Below, piece by piece: positions 27,922-35,561 of a stretch of 64,000 nucleotides of DNA. The number at the start of each line of letters is the position of its first letter. The first letter of the stretch is position 1. Location of the stretch: positions 1-64,000 of the forward strand of contig QCHB01000006.1 of the NCBI GenBank assembly GCA_003278095.1. Reading direction: 5' to 3'. Both the position numbers and the translations under genes were made by a program. The notes below the pieces were generated by a model. It had not been told where the DNA came from, searched no databases, and worked only from the letters and a program-made list of their open reading frames with translations. The DNA is from SAR116 cluster bacterium AG-390-L20 (lineage in GTDB: Bacteria > Pseudomonadota > Alphaproteobacteria > Puniceispirillales > Marisalimonadaceae).

Positions 27922-28728
27922 TTAATTGACAGAAACGGTATCTTGGGTGGGACTTACATTCTGGTTAATTGTTGAGACACCATCGAGGTTGACTGTTTCA
28001 TTACTTTGATTTTCACTTATTGAGGCCTCAGTTTGTATACGTAATTGATTTTCATTCTCAACTTTACTTTTTTCTAATTTCAATCTTTTGCTTATTATTT
28101 TAAGAAAATCAGCATCATCCCTTTCAACAGGTTTAAAAAAACTACCAAGTATTTTTTTTCTCTTCATTAAACCAATAATCTTAATTTCTTTTGTGCATCT
28201 CTCTAAATTTACATCTATTTTTTTTGTTGCTACTCCAGCAATACGTTGATCAATAAATTCTTTTTCCACAGCAGCTCGAATTCTTAAACCTGTATTAGTT
28301 TTGATTTTAACTAAACGTGCTATAACTGCATTCGTTCTTCTAACTACGTCATCACCAAGTTCTTCTAATTGCATTCGTGAAGGCTTAGGCACTCTGATAT
28401 GAATAAATTGGGATCCTTCTTCATTCTTAGCAGGGAAACCATTTTTCTTTATAAATTCCAACACCTCTTCGATATGCTCTTTATTATAGATCATTAATTG
28501 AATTTTCATTGGATCATCAGGTGATTCTACATTACCTAAATCACCTATTCTTCTTTTACGACCAGTCATTATAATTTGAAGACTTCGAAAGACTGCAATG
28601 TTTGCATCCTCTGGTTTAATTACTATCAGAGATTCAGCAAACTCTTCAACAGCTCCATCTAAATTTGCTATTGCTTCTGGAGAATAACCTTCATCAGGTA
28701 GTTTGGTGATTAAATTTGAGTCATCCAT
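27922..28728 (-). CDS. Divergent ribosome-recycling-factor-like protein in the flagellar motor operon
   Basis: 268 residues. Residues about 22-180 align by eye with ribosome recycling factor: LDGAVEEF matches the first helix, and GRKRRIGDLGNV, MKIQLMIYNKEHIEEVLEFI, then EGSQFIHIRVPKPSRMQLEEL match RRF domain II and its entry into the long helix (E. coli [30 protein letters not shown]). The invariant arginine cluster of true RRF (VRNVRRDA) is replaced by VIARLVKIKTNTG, so ribosome splitting is unlikely. A C-terminal extension of about 85 residues is acidic and polar. It is the third gene after motA and motB, 41 bases downstream. Homology is inferred; function is unknown. Confidence 0.6.
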   Translation of the reverse strand: MDDSNLITKLPDEGYSPEAIANLDGAVEEFAESLIVIKPEDANIAVFRSLQIIMTGRKRRIGDLGNVESPDDPMKIQLMIYNKEHIEEVLEFIKKNGFPAKNEEGSQFIHIRVPKPSRMQLEELGDDVVRRTNAVIARLVKIKTNTGLRIRAAVEKEFIDQRIAGVATKKIDVNLERCTKEIKIIGLMKRKKILGSFFKPVERDDADFLKIISKRLKLEKSKVENENQLRIQTEASISENQSNETVNLDGVSTINQNVSPTQDTVSVN

Positions 28729-28769
28729 TGTTAATTTCCAATAAATCTAATTTTAGTATATTACCTATA

Positions 28770-29942
28770 TCAATATTTAATTTCAATTTCAATTCTTCGA
28801 TTTTTTTCTCTTCCTTCTCTTGTGTCATTTTGCTCTAGTGGTTTTGTCTCACCAAAACTAATTGCCTTCAATTTTTCAGAAGGAATGGTTTTAGCCTTAG
28901 ACAACTCCTGAACTACACTAGAAGCTCTTGCAGCAGCTAAATCCCAATTATCTCTGTACTGACCTCCAAAAATCAAAGGCACATCATCCGTATGTCCAGA
29001 AACATTAACTTGACCTGCTCCTTTACCACTAACTTTAGCAATTTTTTGCATTATAGCTCTTGCTTGTTTTGTTAACTTTGCTGATCCAGAACTAAATGCA
29101 CCAGCAGACCCTACTGTAACAACTACTCTGTCTTTTTCCCTTTGGACTTCAGCTAAACCCTTACCAATTTCTTGTTTTAGTGCAACTCTTAGTTGATCTT
29201 CACTAAATTCTGCTTTTTGTTTTTTTTCTTGAATTACTTTTTCACTTTCAGAATTTTGTTTTTCTAGGTTGCTGACTTTATTTTTAAGAGACTGATTTTC
29301 AATAGTTGCGGAGGCCATAGATTTAATATTTTGATCGATACCTCCTATAAGGACATCTGTATCAGTTGCTCCTGTACTCTCCCTCGCTGTTTCAACGGCA
29401 TCAACAGTATCTTTAATTAATTCTGAAATTTCTTCTGATGATTTGTTTTCGGTATTAACACTTACTAACACTTTATCATTTATTGTTTCAACTGTAATAT
29501 TATCAGACTGAATTTGGTCAATTATTTCTTTACTTAATTTTTCAGCCTCTAAGTTTTCTTTAGAATTGCTTTTAGCACTATCGCCTTCATCTATCTCTGA
29601 TTTAAGATCTAAGTTCTTTTGCTCAGAATCTGATGTCTGCTGTCTTAAATTCTTTGTAACAGAAGGTGCTGGAGACGGGCTAAAATTGAGAGATAGAACT
29701 GTAGTACCTTTTGGTTGTTCTACAACTGGAACAACTCTTTGAATTCCAAAAGCATTTTTTAAGCTACCACTTATTTGTTTAAATTTAGGAACATTAAATT
29801 CAGCAAAAGATAAAATCAAAACAAAAAATGCCATCAACAGAGTTGCCATATCTGCAAATGTTGCCATCCAAGCAGGAGCCCCTTTAGGGGGGCATTTAGG
29901 ACATTCTTCTTCTTCTACTTCTTCAACTTGAGCTTCAGCCAT
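28770..29942 (-). CDS. motB: Flagellar motor stator protein MotB/PomB
   Basis: 390 residues. Single span (about 28-47) with the ion-binding Asp31 in PAWMATFADMATLLMAFFVLILS, and a C-terminal OmpA-like peptidoglycan-binding domain with VSGHTDDVP, NWDLAAARASSVV and GREKNRRIEIEI. The linker (about 70-270) is long and rich in Glu, Lys, Ser and Asn with coiled-coil stretches. E. coli MotB is 308 residues. The short PomA-like partner suggests Na+ coupling, which is inference. Transcribed with motA from a sigma-54 promoter. Confidence 0.93.
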   Translation of the reverse strand: MAEAQVEEVEEEECPKCPPKGAPAWMATFADMATLLMAFFVLILSFAEFNVPKFKQISGSLKNAFGIQRVVPVVEQPKGTTVLSLNFSPSPAPSVTKNLRQQTSDSEQKNLDLKSEIDEGDSAKSNSKENLEAEKLSKEIIDQIQSDNITVETINDKVLVSVNTENKSSEEISELIKDTVDAVETARESTGATDTDVLIGGIDQNIKSMASATIENQSLKNKVSNLEKQNSESEKVIQEKKQKAEFSEDQLRVALKQEIGKGLAEVQREKDRVVVTVGSAGAFSSGSAKLTKQARAIMQKIAKVSGKGAGQVNVSGHTDDVPLIFGGQYRDNWDLAAARASSVVQELSKAKTIPSEKLKAISFGETKPLEQNDTREGREKNRRIEIEIKY

Positions 29943-29968
29943 AATAAAATCCCATTTAGTCTAAACTT

Positions 29969-30733
29969 TTAAGCTGCTTCTTCAATTTGAGCTTGAATTT
30001 TTGGTGGTAAATTTGCAACTAGTTGATCTGTAATATTTCTTGGACTTTCACCTCTTGATATAAATTTCAACCCCATAACTACCATTTCTCTATATAAAAG
30101 TTCATGAGCAGAGTATCCTTCTAACTTAGTCACAATAGGCATGAAAATACAGTTGGCAATCATAGCACCATATAAAGTTGTTAATAATGCAACAGCCATA
30201 GCGGGTCCTATTGCTTTAGGGTCTGCCATGTTACCCAACATTGCAACTAATCCAATTAAGGTTCCAATCATTCCCATCGCAGGAGCTAGATCAACCCAAG
30301 CCTGAAAAACACCAGTACTATTTTCATGTCTAGTCTTCATGGCTTTAAGTTCTCTATTTAATTGATCAGTTAATTTTGTTTCATCTGCTCCATCAACAAG
30401 CATTTGTAGACCTTTTTCAAAAAATTTGTCAGGAACTTCTTGACCTTCCAATGCCATCATTCCATCTTTTCTAGCTATTCCTGCTAATTCAGTTAAACGT
30501 GTAATTAATTCATCATGTTTTTTTACGCCTGGCATAAAAACTTTAACTAGGGTTCCAAAAGATGATAAAAATGTTGGTAAAGTTGATCTATACATAACAG
30601 CAAAAAAAGTTCCCCCAAAAACAATTAACATAGATGGGGTATCAACAAACATTCCTAAACCACCAGATGAGATCATCGCCCCAGCTATCATACCTAGAGT
30701 TCCTATTAGACCAATTAGAGAAGCTATATCCAT
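29969..30733 (-). CDS. motA: Flagellar motor stator protein MotA/PomA
   Basis: 254 residues, the PomA size. Four spans; the pore region includes VFQAWVDLAPAMGMIGTLIGLVAM and MAVALLTTLYGAMIANCIFMP, with the conserved proline before MGMIGT. The cytoplasmic loop holds charged residues for rotor contact (around TELAGIARKDGMMALE). First gene of motA-motB-RRF-like. A sigma-54 promoter at 30780-30795 gives a leader of about 36 bases. The resemblance to PomA points to a sodium-driven motor; confirming the ion needs experiment. Confidence 0.94.
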   Translation of the reverse strand: MDIASLIGLIGTLGMIAGAMISSGGLGMFVDTPSMLIVFGGTFFAVMYRSTLPTFLSSFGTLVKVFMPGVKKHDELITRLTELAGIARKDGMMALEGQEVPDKFFEKGLQMLVDGADETKLTDQLNRELKAMKTRHENSTGVFQAWVDLAPAMGMIGTLIGLVAMLGNMADPKAIGPAMAVALLTTLYGAMIANCIFMPIVTKLEGYSAHELLYREMVVMGLKFISRGESPRNITDQLVANLPPKIQAQIEEAA

Positions 30734-30767
30734 TTTTTTGCCTTTTTAAATATAAAATAATGATATT

Positions 30768-30783
30768 AGGCACAAATTCTGCA
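30768..30783 (+). promoter_or_regulatory. Sigma-54 promoter for the DUF1566 gene
   Basis: AGGCACAAATTCTGCA: GG of the -24 box and GC of the -12 box are separated by exactly ten bases, with GGCAC and TGCA matching consensus. The predicted start near 30794 leaves about 40 bases to the ATG at 30834, which has GAGG upstream. It shares its TGCA with the opposing motA promoter. Confidence 0.65.
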
Positions 30784-30795
30784 AGAATGAGACCA
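30780..30795 (-). promoter_or_regulatory. Sigma-54 promoter for motA-motB-RRF-like
   Basis: On the minus strand TGGTCTCATTCTTGCA: TGG at -24, TTGCA at -12, correct ten-base gap between GG and GC. The predicted transcription start is near 30769. No competing sigma-70 promoter is obvious. Sigma-54 control of flagellar genes is established in Caulobacter and others. Confidence 0.7.
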
Positions 30796-30833
30796 AACTG
30801 TTGTTAAAATAAAAATTATTTTTAGAGGCTTTC

Positions 30834-31328
30834 ATGTTACTCATTAAAATATCATTCTACAAGGTCAGTTCATTATTTATAATATTCTTATTAAGTTTAA
30901 ATATCAACACTGTATGGGCTAATAATTTTATTTCAAGAGGATATTATGTTATCGACCTAAGTCAAAAGTTAGAATGGTTGACTTGTCCAGTTGGAATGGT
31001 ATGGGAAAATAAAACATGTGTTGGTAACCCTGTAAAACTCAAATTTAGTGAAATTGAAACAGCTATATTTCAAGCTAACGAACAACTCAACGGTAAGTGG
31101 AGATTGCCTAATAGAGAAGAACTAGAAAAAATAATTTGTAAAAAGTGTAAAAAAGTTAAAATAAATAAAGAAATATTTCCAAATACACCACCAGAGTCTT
31201 TTTGGACTAGTGAAAAAAATCCATGGCAACCAAAATTTATATGGACTGTAAATTTTTATACTGGCCATACTTTTGGAAGATTTCCTGGTTTTATTCCTAA
31301 CTATGTTAGGCTAGTTCGTGATCGGTAA
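30834..31328 (+). CDS. Secreted DUF1566-type protein
   Basis: 164 residues with an N-terminal signal peptide (hydrophobic 9-26, likely cut after VWA). The mature part has LEWLTCPVGMVWENKTCVG, then WRLPNREELEKIICKKCKK and ESFWTSEKNPW, and ends YVRLVRDR, the Trp-Arg-Leu-Pro and Phe-Trp-Ser/Thr pattern of DUF1566 (Lcl C-terminal domain). Four cysteines could form disulfides in the periplasm. Its promoter overlaps that of motA, which links it to motility. No function is known to me. Confidence 0.75.
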   Translation: MLLIKISFYKVSSLFIIFLLSLNINTVWANNFISRGYYVIDLSQKLEWLTCPVGMVWENKTCVGNPVKLKFSEIETAIFQANEQLNGKWRLPNREELEKIICKKCKKVKINKEIFPNTPPESFWTSEKNPWQPKFIWTVNFYTGHTFGRFPGFIPNYVRLVRDR

Positions 31329-31332
31329 TAGA

Positions 31333-31587
31333 TCAATTCTGTTTCTTTTCTAAAAAATATTTTGTTAACTTTATAAAAAACATTATTAAACCTAAGGATA
31401 TTATTGATATGGCAGCATTTAATGGTGTTACAAAGTTTAAATAATGTAACTTATCGCTTTGAATTAAAGCTATTATAATTATGAAAACGACACTAAGCAA
31501 AAAAATACGAATAATTTGACAATTTTGACATTTTTGTTCTGTTTTAATTTTTTTTGAAGATTTTAAAATTTTTTTAATACCTTTCAT
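31333..31587 (-). CDS. Hypothetical small two-span membrane protein
   Basis: 84 residues. Basic N-terminus with CQNCQ at about residues 19-23, two hydrophobic segments (about 26-42 and 51-74) and a basic tail. No recognised family. Convergent with the DUF1566 gene, 4 bases apart. A perfect sigma-54 -24 box (TGGCACG) lies upstream at 31603-31609, but the -12 GC is missing, so I do not call a promoter. Confidence 0.55.
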   Translation of the reverse strand: MKGIKKILKSSKKIKTEQKCQNCQIIRIFLLSVVFIIIIALIQSDKLHYLNFVTPLNAAISIISLGLIMFFIKLTKYFLEKKQN

Positions 31588-31847
31588 TTAATATAAAAAA
31601 TACGTGCCAATTAATTGACATTTTATAAAATCATAACAAAATTAAATTAAAAAAAAAATAAATTTTAAAATAATAAACCATAAAGCAATACTAATCCATT
31701 GTTTCTACTTTATTTTTAAATAATTGAAAAATCATTTTTAGTCATTTTTTTGTCATATTTTTTTGTCAAATTATGATTTTGCTTTTGCCTAATATTCCTG
31801 CTTTCTTTTCTTCACTGACAAAAAAAAAAATAAAAGTGGAGGTTAAA

Positions 31848-33338
31848 ATGAAGTTAGCACAACAGCTAAAAATTAAACAAAACCAGTCATTAATTATGAC
31901 GCCCCAATTACAACAAGCTATTAAATTATTACAATTAACTAATATTGAACTGACTGAATTTATTGAAAAAGCACAAATGGAAAATCCGTTCTTACAAGAA
32001 AAAAAAGAATTATCACAGAATAAACTTCTAGATAATGAAAACATAAACCCAAATGTTTGCGAAAATTTAAATGATACTTCTAATTTATTGCAAAAGGAAA
32101 ATAAAATTGATTTAGAAAATACTTTTGACTCTCATCTATCTTCAAATGCAAATGATGAAAATAAAAAATTATATGATAAGGAAATTCTTAATTCAGGTAA
32201 TATTATATCTGCGGGTGAAGTAATAGAAAAAACATTAAAAAACAAAATTTCTTTAAAAGAATATTTGGTAAATCAAATTAATATTGAGTTTAAAAATAAA
32301 GATTTTAAAGAAATTGCAATTGGAATGATTGACTATTTACATCCTAGTGGGTGGTTCACATCGAAAATAAATGAGGTAGCAGAAGATTTAAATGTAAAGA
32401 GTGATATAATATCGAATACACTTCAAAAATTAAAAACACTAGAACCAGTTGGAATATTTTCTGAAAATTTATCTGAGTGTTTAAAATATCAATTAATTGA
32501 TAATAAGTGTTATAATAAAAAATACGAAATTCTTTTAAAAAATCTGCAACTTTTACCTATTGGAAAATTTAAACAGATTAGTAGGCTGTGTAACGTTTCC
32601 GAAAAAGAACTTTTTAGAATGATTAAAATTATCAAAACTTTAAACCCAAAACCTGCTGAAAAATATCATGAAGATAATATGGTTATAGATCAACCAGATA
32701 TTATTGTATCAAAATCTGAAAAGGGTTGGCGTATTGATTTAAACAAATCAAATTTGCCATCTGTAGAAATTGATGAGGATTATATTACCGAAATTAGTAA
32801 TTATAATTTTGATGAGAAAGGCACTAACTTTGCTAATGAAAAAATAGGAGAAGCACGTTGGTTAAAAAAAGCTGTAGAACAAAGAAATAAAACAATCGTA
32901 AAAGTTACTGCAGAGATTGTTAAAAAACAAGTTGGTTTTTTTAGGCATGGTCTTAATCATATGAAACCTATGATACTTAAAGATATATCAGACGCTATAG
33001 AAATGCATGAAAGTACAGTTTCAAGAGTAACTAATAGTAAATTAATTTTGACTGAATGGGGAGTAATGCCGTTAAAAAACTTTTTTTCTGCTTCTATTGC
33101 CAGTTCAGAAGATTCAGAAACGCATGCCGCTTCAGCAGTAAGAGAGACAATTAAAATGTTAATTTCGTCTGAAATAGCATCTAAACCCTTGAGCGATGAT
33201 AAATTAGCTGGAATGTTAAATAAGGAAGGGATGGATGTTGCAAGAAGGACTGTAGCTAAGTATAGAGATATGCTCAATATACCATCTAGTTCTCAAAGAA
33301 GAAGAGAGGCAAGACTACAAAGTCTTGCTGCTGGTTAA
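31848..33338 (+). CDS. rpoN: RNA polymerase sigma-54 factor
   Basis: 496 residues. The N-terminal activator-interacting region has QNQSLIMTPQLQQAIKLLQLTN, followed by an acidic variable region, the core-binding domain, the HTH (ISDAIEMHESTVSRVTNSK) and the invariant RpoN box ARRTVAKYRDMLNIPSSSQRR that binds the -24 element. ATG at 31848 is chosen because GGAGG precedes it by five bases; longer in-frame starts would add residues unlike the family. Downstream, raiA and ptsN, common rpoN neighbours, are absent. Five matching promoters in this window suggest it serves motility and envelope genes. Confidence 0.96.
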   Translation: MKLAQQLKIKQNQSLIMTPQLQQAIKLLQLTNIELTEFIEKAQMENPFLQEKKELSQNKLLDNENINPNVCENLNDTSNLLQKENKIDLENTFDSHLSSNANDENKKLYDKEILNSGNIISAGEVIEKTLKNKISLKEYLVNQINIEFKNKDFKEIAIGMIDYLHPSGWFTSKINEVAEDLNVKSDIISNTLQKLKTLEPVGIFSENLSECLKYQLIDNKCYNKKYEILLKNLQLLPIGKFKQISRLCNVSEKELFRMIKIIKTLNPKPAEKYHEDNMVIDQPDIIVSKSEKGWRIDLNKSNLPSVEIDEDYITEISNYNFDEKGTNFANEKIGEARWLKKAVEQRNKTIVKVTAEIVKKQVGFFRHGLNHMKPMILKDISDAIEMHESTVSRVTNSKLILTEWGVMPLKNFFSASIASSEDSETHAASAVRETIKMLISSEIASKPLSDDKLAGMLNKEGMDVARRTVAKYRDMLNIPSSSQRRREARLQSLAAG

Positions 33339-33348
33339 ACTAGTAATA

Positions 33349-33543
33349 TTAATATTCAAGATTTGAATTATTTTCAGGGAGATTTACGTTATTATTTAAT
33401 ATATATCTTAAAGGAACGCTGTTTTCAAAATTCTTTTTACCTTTTTGATCGAAATAATCAATTTTTATGAAATATTCATTAAAATTATTTAATATTAGTT
33501 GTTGAGTGTCAATCCTTGACTTAGTAGTATGTTCTAAAAACAT
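33349..33543 (-). CDS. Small protein under a sigma-54 promoter, unknown
   Basis: 64 residues, soluble, no signal or span, rich in Asn, Tyr and Phe, with an N-terminal helix (TTKSRIDTQQLILNNFNEYF). No family recognised. Strong support for being a gene: AAGGAG seven bases before the ATG and a canonical sigma-54 promoter placing the start about 20 bases before the gene. It is convergent with rpoN, ending 10 bases from it. A role in sigma-54 feedback or flagellar assembly is possible but unsupported. Confidence 0.7.
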   Translation of the reverse strand: MFLEHTTKSRIDTQQLILNNFNEYFIKIDYFDQKGKKNFENSVPLRYILNNNVNLPENNSNLEY

Positions 33544-33574
33544 AACGCTATCTCCTTATTTATTATAAAGCAAA

Positions 33575-33590
33575 TGCATTAGTTGTGCCA
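33575..33590 (-). promoter_or_regulatory. Sigma-54 promoter for the 64-residue gene
   Basis: Minus strand TGGCACAACTAATGCA: the full TGGCAC -24 box and TGCA -12 box at the exact spacing, the best match of the five in this window. Predicted start near 33564, then AAGGAG and the ATG at 33543. A TATAAT-like sequence overlaps the start and could allow some sigma-70 use. Confidence 0.75.
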
Positions 33591-33604
33591 AATAAAACTA
33601 TAAT

Positions 33605-35002
33605 TTAATTTTTAATTACATAACCCTTTAAACTTGTTCTGCTTAGGAGGCTTCTTCCTATTTTTATATAAGTAGCAGGGTTTTGAGACTTTCCATTAAC
33701 TGAAATTTCATAATGAAGGTGAGCTCCTTTAACTTTACCAGTTCTACCCATTTTACCTATAACCTGACCTTCATTTACTATATCTCCCCTTCTAACGCTT
33801 ATCTTGGCTAAATGTCCATATGTTGTCATTATGCCATAATTATGTTTGATACGGACTACTTTTCCAAAAGATCCATGATAACCAGCAAAAACAACTATTC
33901 CATCTGCTGAAACAGAAATATTTTCTTGCCAGGTACCAGCCAAATCAATGCCATGATGCATTCTATATTTGCCCGTAACAGGATGTTTTCTTGGTCCGTA
34001 CGGACTAGAAACGTAGTAATGTTCCATAGGAGGTTTAAGAGGTATATCTTGAAGAGCATCTTTATATATTGCAAGAAGGTTAAGGCGAGTTTTTAAGCTT
34101 CTAAAAAAATTATCACTATCAGGATCTATTGATTTATTATCTTTAATAATTGAGGCAACACTGACTAAATCTTCGTTTTTTAGCTCAACCTTTATTAACT
34201 TAAATACATTTTCCATTTGAATAAGTTCATTATCAACAGAAGCAATAAAACGTAAACTTTTTACCTTATCATTAAGTTTAGGTGGTTTAGGATATTGTTT
34301 TTTTTCATATAAATCAGATTTGTAACTATCAGAGATTGAGATATTGCTCTCATTTGATAATTGATTTATCGCCTTGTATGGGATATCTTGATTTCGTGAA
34401 GTTTTGTTAAATAAATCTAAAACTTCGTTATTATTAGCAATAATGGTGGTCGGTTTGAAAATAACATTATTTTTCAATTCCTGATCAAGGTTATTTGTTG
34501 ATTCTTTAAATTCTAATTTATTTCCTAAGTTATTTTCTTGAACAAAAGTTTTTTGGTTGATATTTTCACTTTTCATAACTTTATAATCGTCAATAATGCT
34601 AAAATCCACCTTTGTTTTTTTTAGAATTGGAAGTGTTATATTTGATTGATCTTCAACATTAAAATTCACGTTAGTGTCTGAGTCATTTTCTATTGATTCA
34701 TTGATGTTTGCTGAAGCTTCAGTAATTATATCATTTTTTTTTGCTACATCTATAGCAGAGTAAATACCTTTTGCAGACCAATAAATTATGCTAGTCATAC
34801 CAATAATGGTAGTTATTAATACACTAGTATAGTGTACTGGTTTAAAAGCAATTTCAATTGGTCCTTTTTTAGTAAAAATTAAAAAACGTCTTTCAGAAAA
34901 CAGCCCTACTTTTTTATCTTTTTTTACCTCTTCTCCGAAACGTTGACCAGTCTTAACAGGAGGAAGTTTTTTACCAAATTTATTAAATGTGGCATTGACC
35001 AC
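33605..35002 (-). CDS. Membrane-anchored M23 (LytM) peptidoglycan peptidase
   Basis: 465 residues. One N-terminal span (about 58-77), a long Asn/Ser/Asp-rich periplasmic linker, a short helical region, and a C-terminal LytM domain. Zinc ligands are intact: MHHGIDLAG supplies His and Asp, and GAHLHYEISVNG supplies the HxH site. TYGHLAK and VRRGDIVNEGQVIGKMGRTG are typical. It should cleave peptide crosslinks in the cell wall. Three bases after a coiled-coil membrane protein gene and divergent from three bactofilins; bactofilin-M23 pairing is known in Helicobacter and stalked Alphaproteobacteria. Confidence 0.9.
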   Translation of the reverse strand: MVNATFNKFGKKLPPVKTGQRFGEEVKKDKKVGLFSERRFLIFTKKGPIEIAFKPVHYTSVLITTIIGMTSIIYWSAKGIYSAIDVAKKNDIITEASANINESIENDSDTNVNFNVEDQSNITLPILKKTKVDFSIIDDYKVMKSENINQKTFVQENNLGNKLEFKESTNNLDQELKNNVIFKPTTIIANNNEVLDLFNKTSRNQDIPYKAINQLSNESNISISDSYKSDLYEKKQYPKPPKLNDKVKSLRFIASVDNELIQMENVFKLIKVELKNEDLVSVASIIKDNKSIDPDSDNFFRSLKTRLNLLAIYKDALQDIPLKPPMEHYYVSSPYGPRKHPVTGKYRMHHGIDLAGTWQENISVSADGIVVFAGYHGSFGKVVRIKHNYGIMTTYGHLAKISVRRGDIVNEGQVIGKMGRTGKVKGAHLHYEISVNGKSQNPATYIKIGRSLLSRTSLKGYVIKN

Positions 35003-35005
35003 TAA

Positions 35006-35380
35006 CTACTCCATACCTAAGTACAAAAAATACAAAATCCCAATATTTGACAAAATTTGTAATGAAACCATAAAAATTAATACCTTACTAGAAACAGGAT
35101 TTTTTACTGATAAGCTAACTGCAGGAAAAGTTTCACTTTTAAGGTTTGGATTATTAATTTTTGTTTCATTATTGTTAAGATGATTGGATTCGTTTTGTAT
35201 ATTACGATTTTGATTCGCATAATCTTTTTTATTTTCCATAGATAAAGAAATATTTGAGTTACTAGTTTGTTGATGAATTTCTAAGTGTGCATCTTTAGAA
35301 ATTTGTTCTACAGCCTCATTTTCTATCTGTATGCGCATTTGTTCTATGCGATCTCTTAAATCTATAATTTGTTCTGCCAT
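35006..35380 (-). CDS. Small coiled-coil protein with C-terminal membrane anchor
   Basis: 124 residues. Helical N-terminus IDLRDRIEQMRIQIENEA, a polar Asn-rich middle and one C-terminal span (about 99-121). Tail-anchored layout identical to the gene at 23216-23761, with nearly the same opening motif. It heads the operon with the M23 peptidase and has a sigma-54 promoter. It may be an adaptor recruiting the peptidase or bactofilins; that is inference. Confidence 0.75.
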   Translation of the reverse strand: MAEQIIDLRDRIEQMRIQIENEAVEQISKDAHLEIHQQTSNSNISLSMENKKDYANQNRNIQNESNHLNNNETKINNPNLKSETFPAVSLSVKNPVSSKVLIFMVSLQILSNIGILYFLYLGME

Positions 35381-35419
35381 TATATGTTACTCTGAATTTT
35401 TTAATTAAATTATTTATTA

Positions 35420-35435
35420 TGGCAAGTTAATTGCA
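35420..35435 (+). promoter_or_regulatory. Sigma-54 promoter toward the bactofilin operon
   Basis: TGGCAAGTTAATTGCA: TGGCA and TTGCA with the exact GG-N10-GC geometry. Predicted start near 35446, leaving an unusually long leader of about 115 bases before the first bactofilin, in which I see no further signal. It shares TGCA with the opposing promoter. Confidence 0.7.
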
Positions 35436-35447
35436 TCATTCATACCA
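35432..35447 (-). promoter_or_regulatory. Sigma-54 promoter for the coiled-coil/M23 operon
   Basis: Minus strand TGGTATGAATGATGCA: TGG and TGCA at the correct distance, the middle less conserved. Predicted start near 35421, about 40 bases before the ATG at 35380. Same arrangement as at 30768-30795. Confidence 0.6.
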
Positions 35448-35561
35448 AATAAATACTTTTTAAATAAATTTTTTGTTTTAAGTTTATTTGTAGTAATATA
35501 ATTTTAATAATAGTAAATTAAGAGACTAATTTTTAAACCAATTAGCAAGAGGATTTCCATA

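Noticed and set aside
31594-31609. Perfect TGGCACG -24 box on the minus strand before the 84-residue gene at 31333-31587
   Set aside because: The position of the -12 GC is occupied by TT, and the implied start would fall at the ATG, so it does not meet the sigma-54 pattern.
31588-31847. Possible small RNA or regulator site in the gap upstream of rpoN
   Set aside because: AT-rich with poly-A and poly-T runs; I found no stable hairpin, conserved RNA motif or promoter beyond chance.
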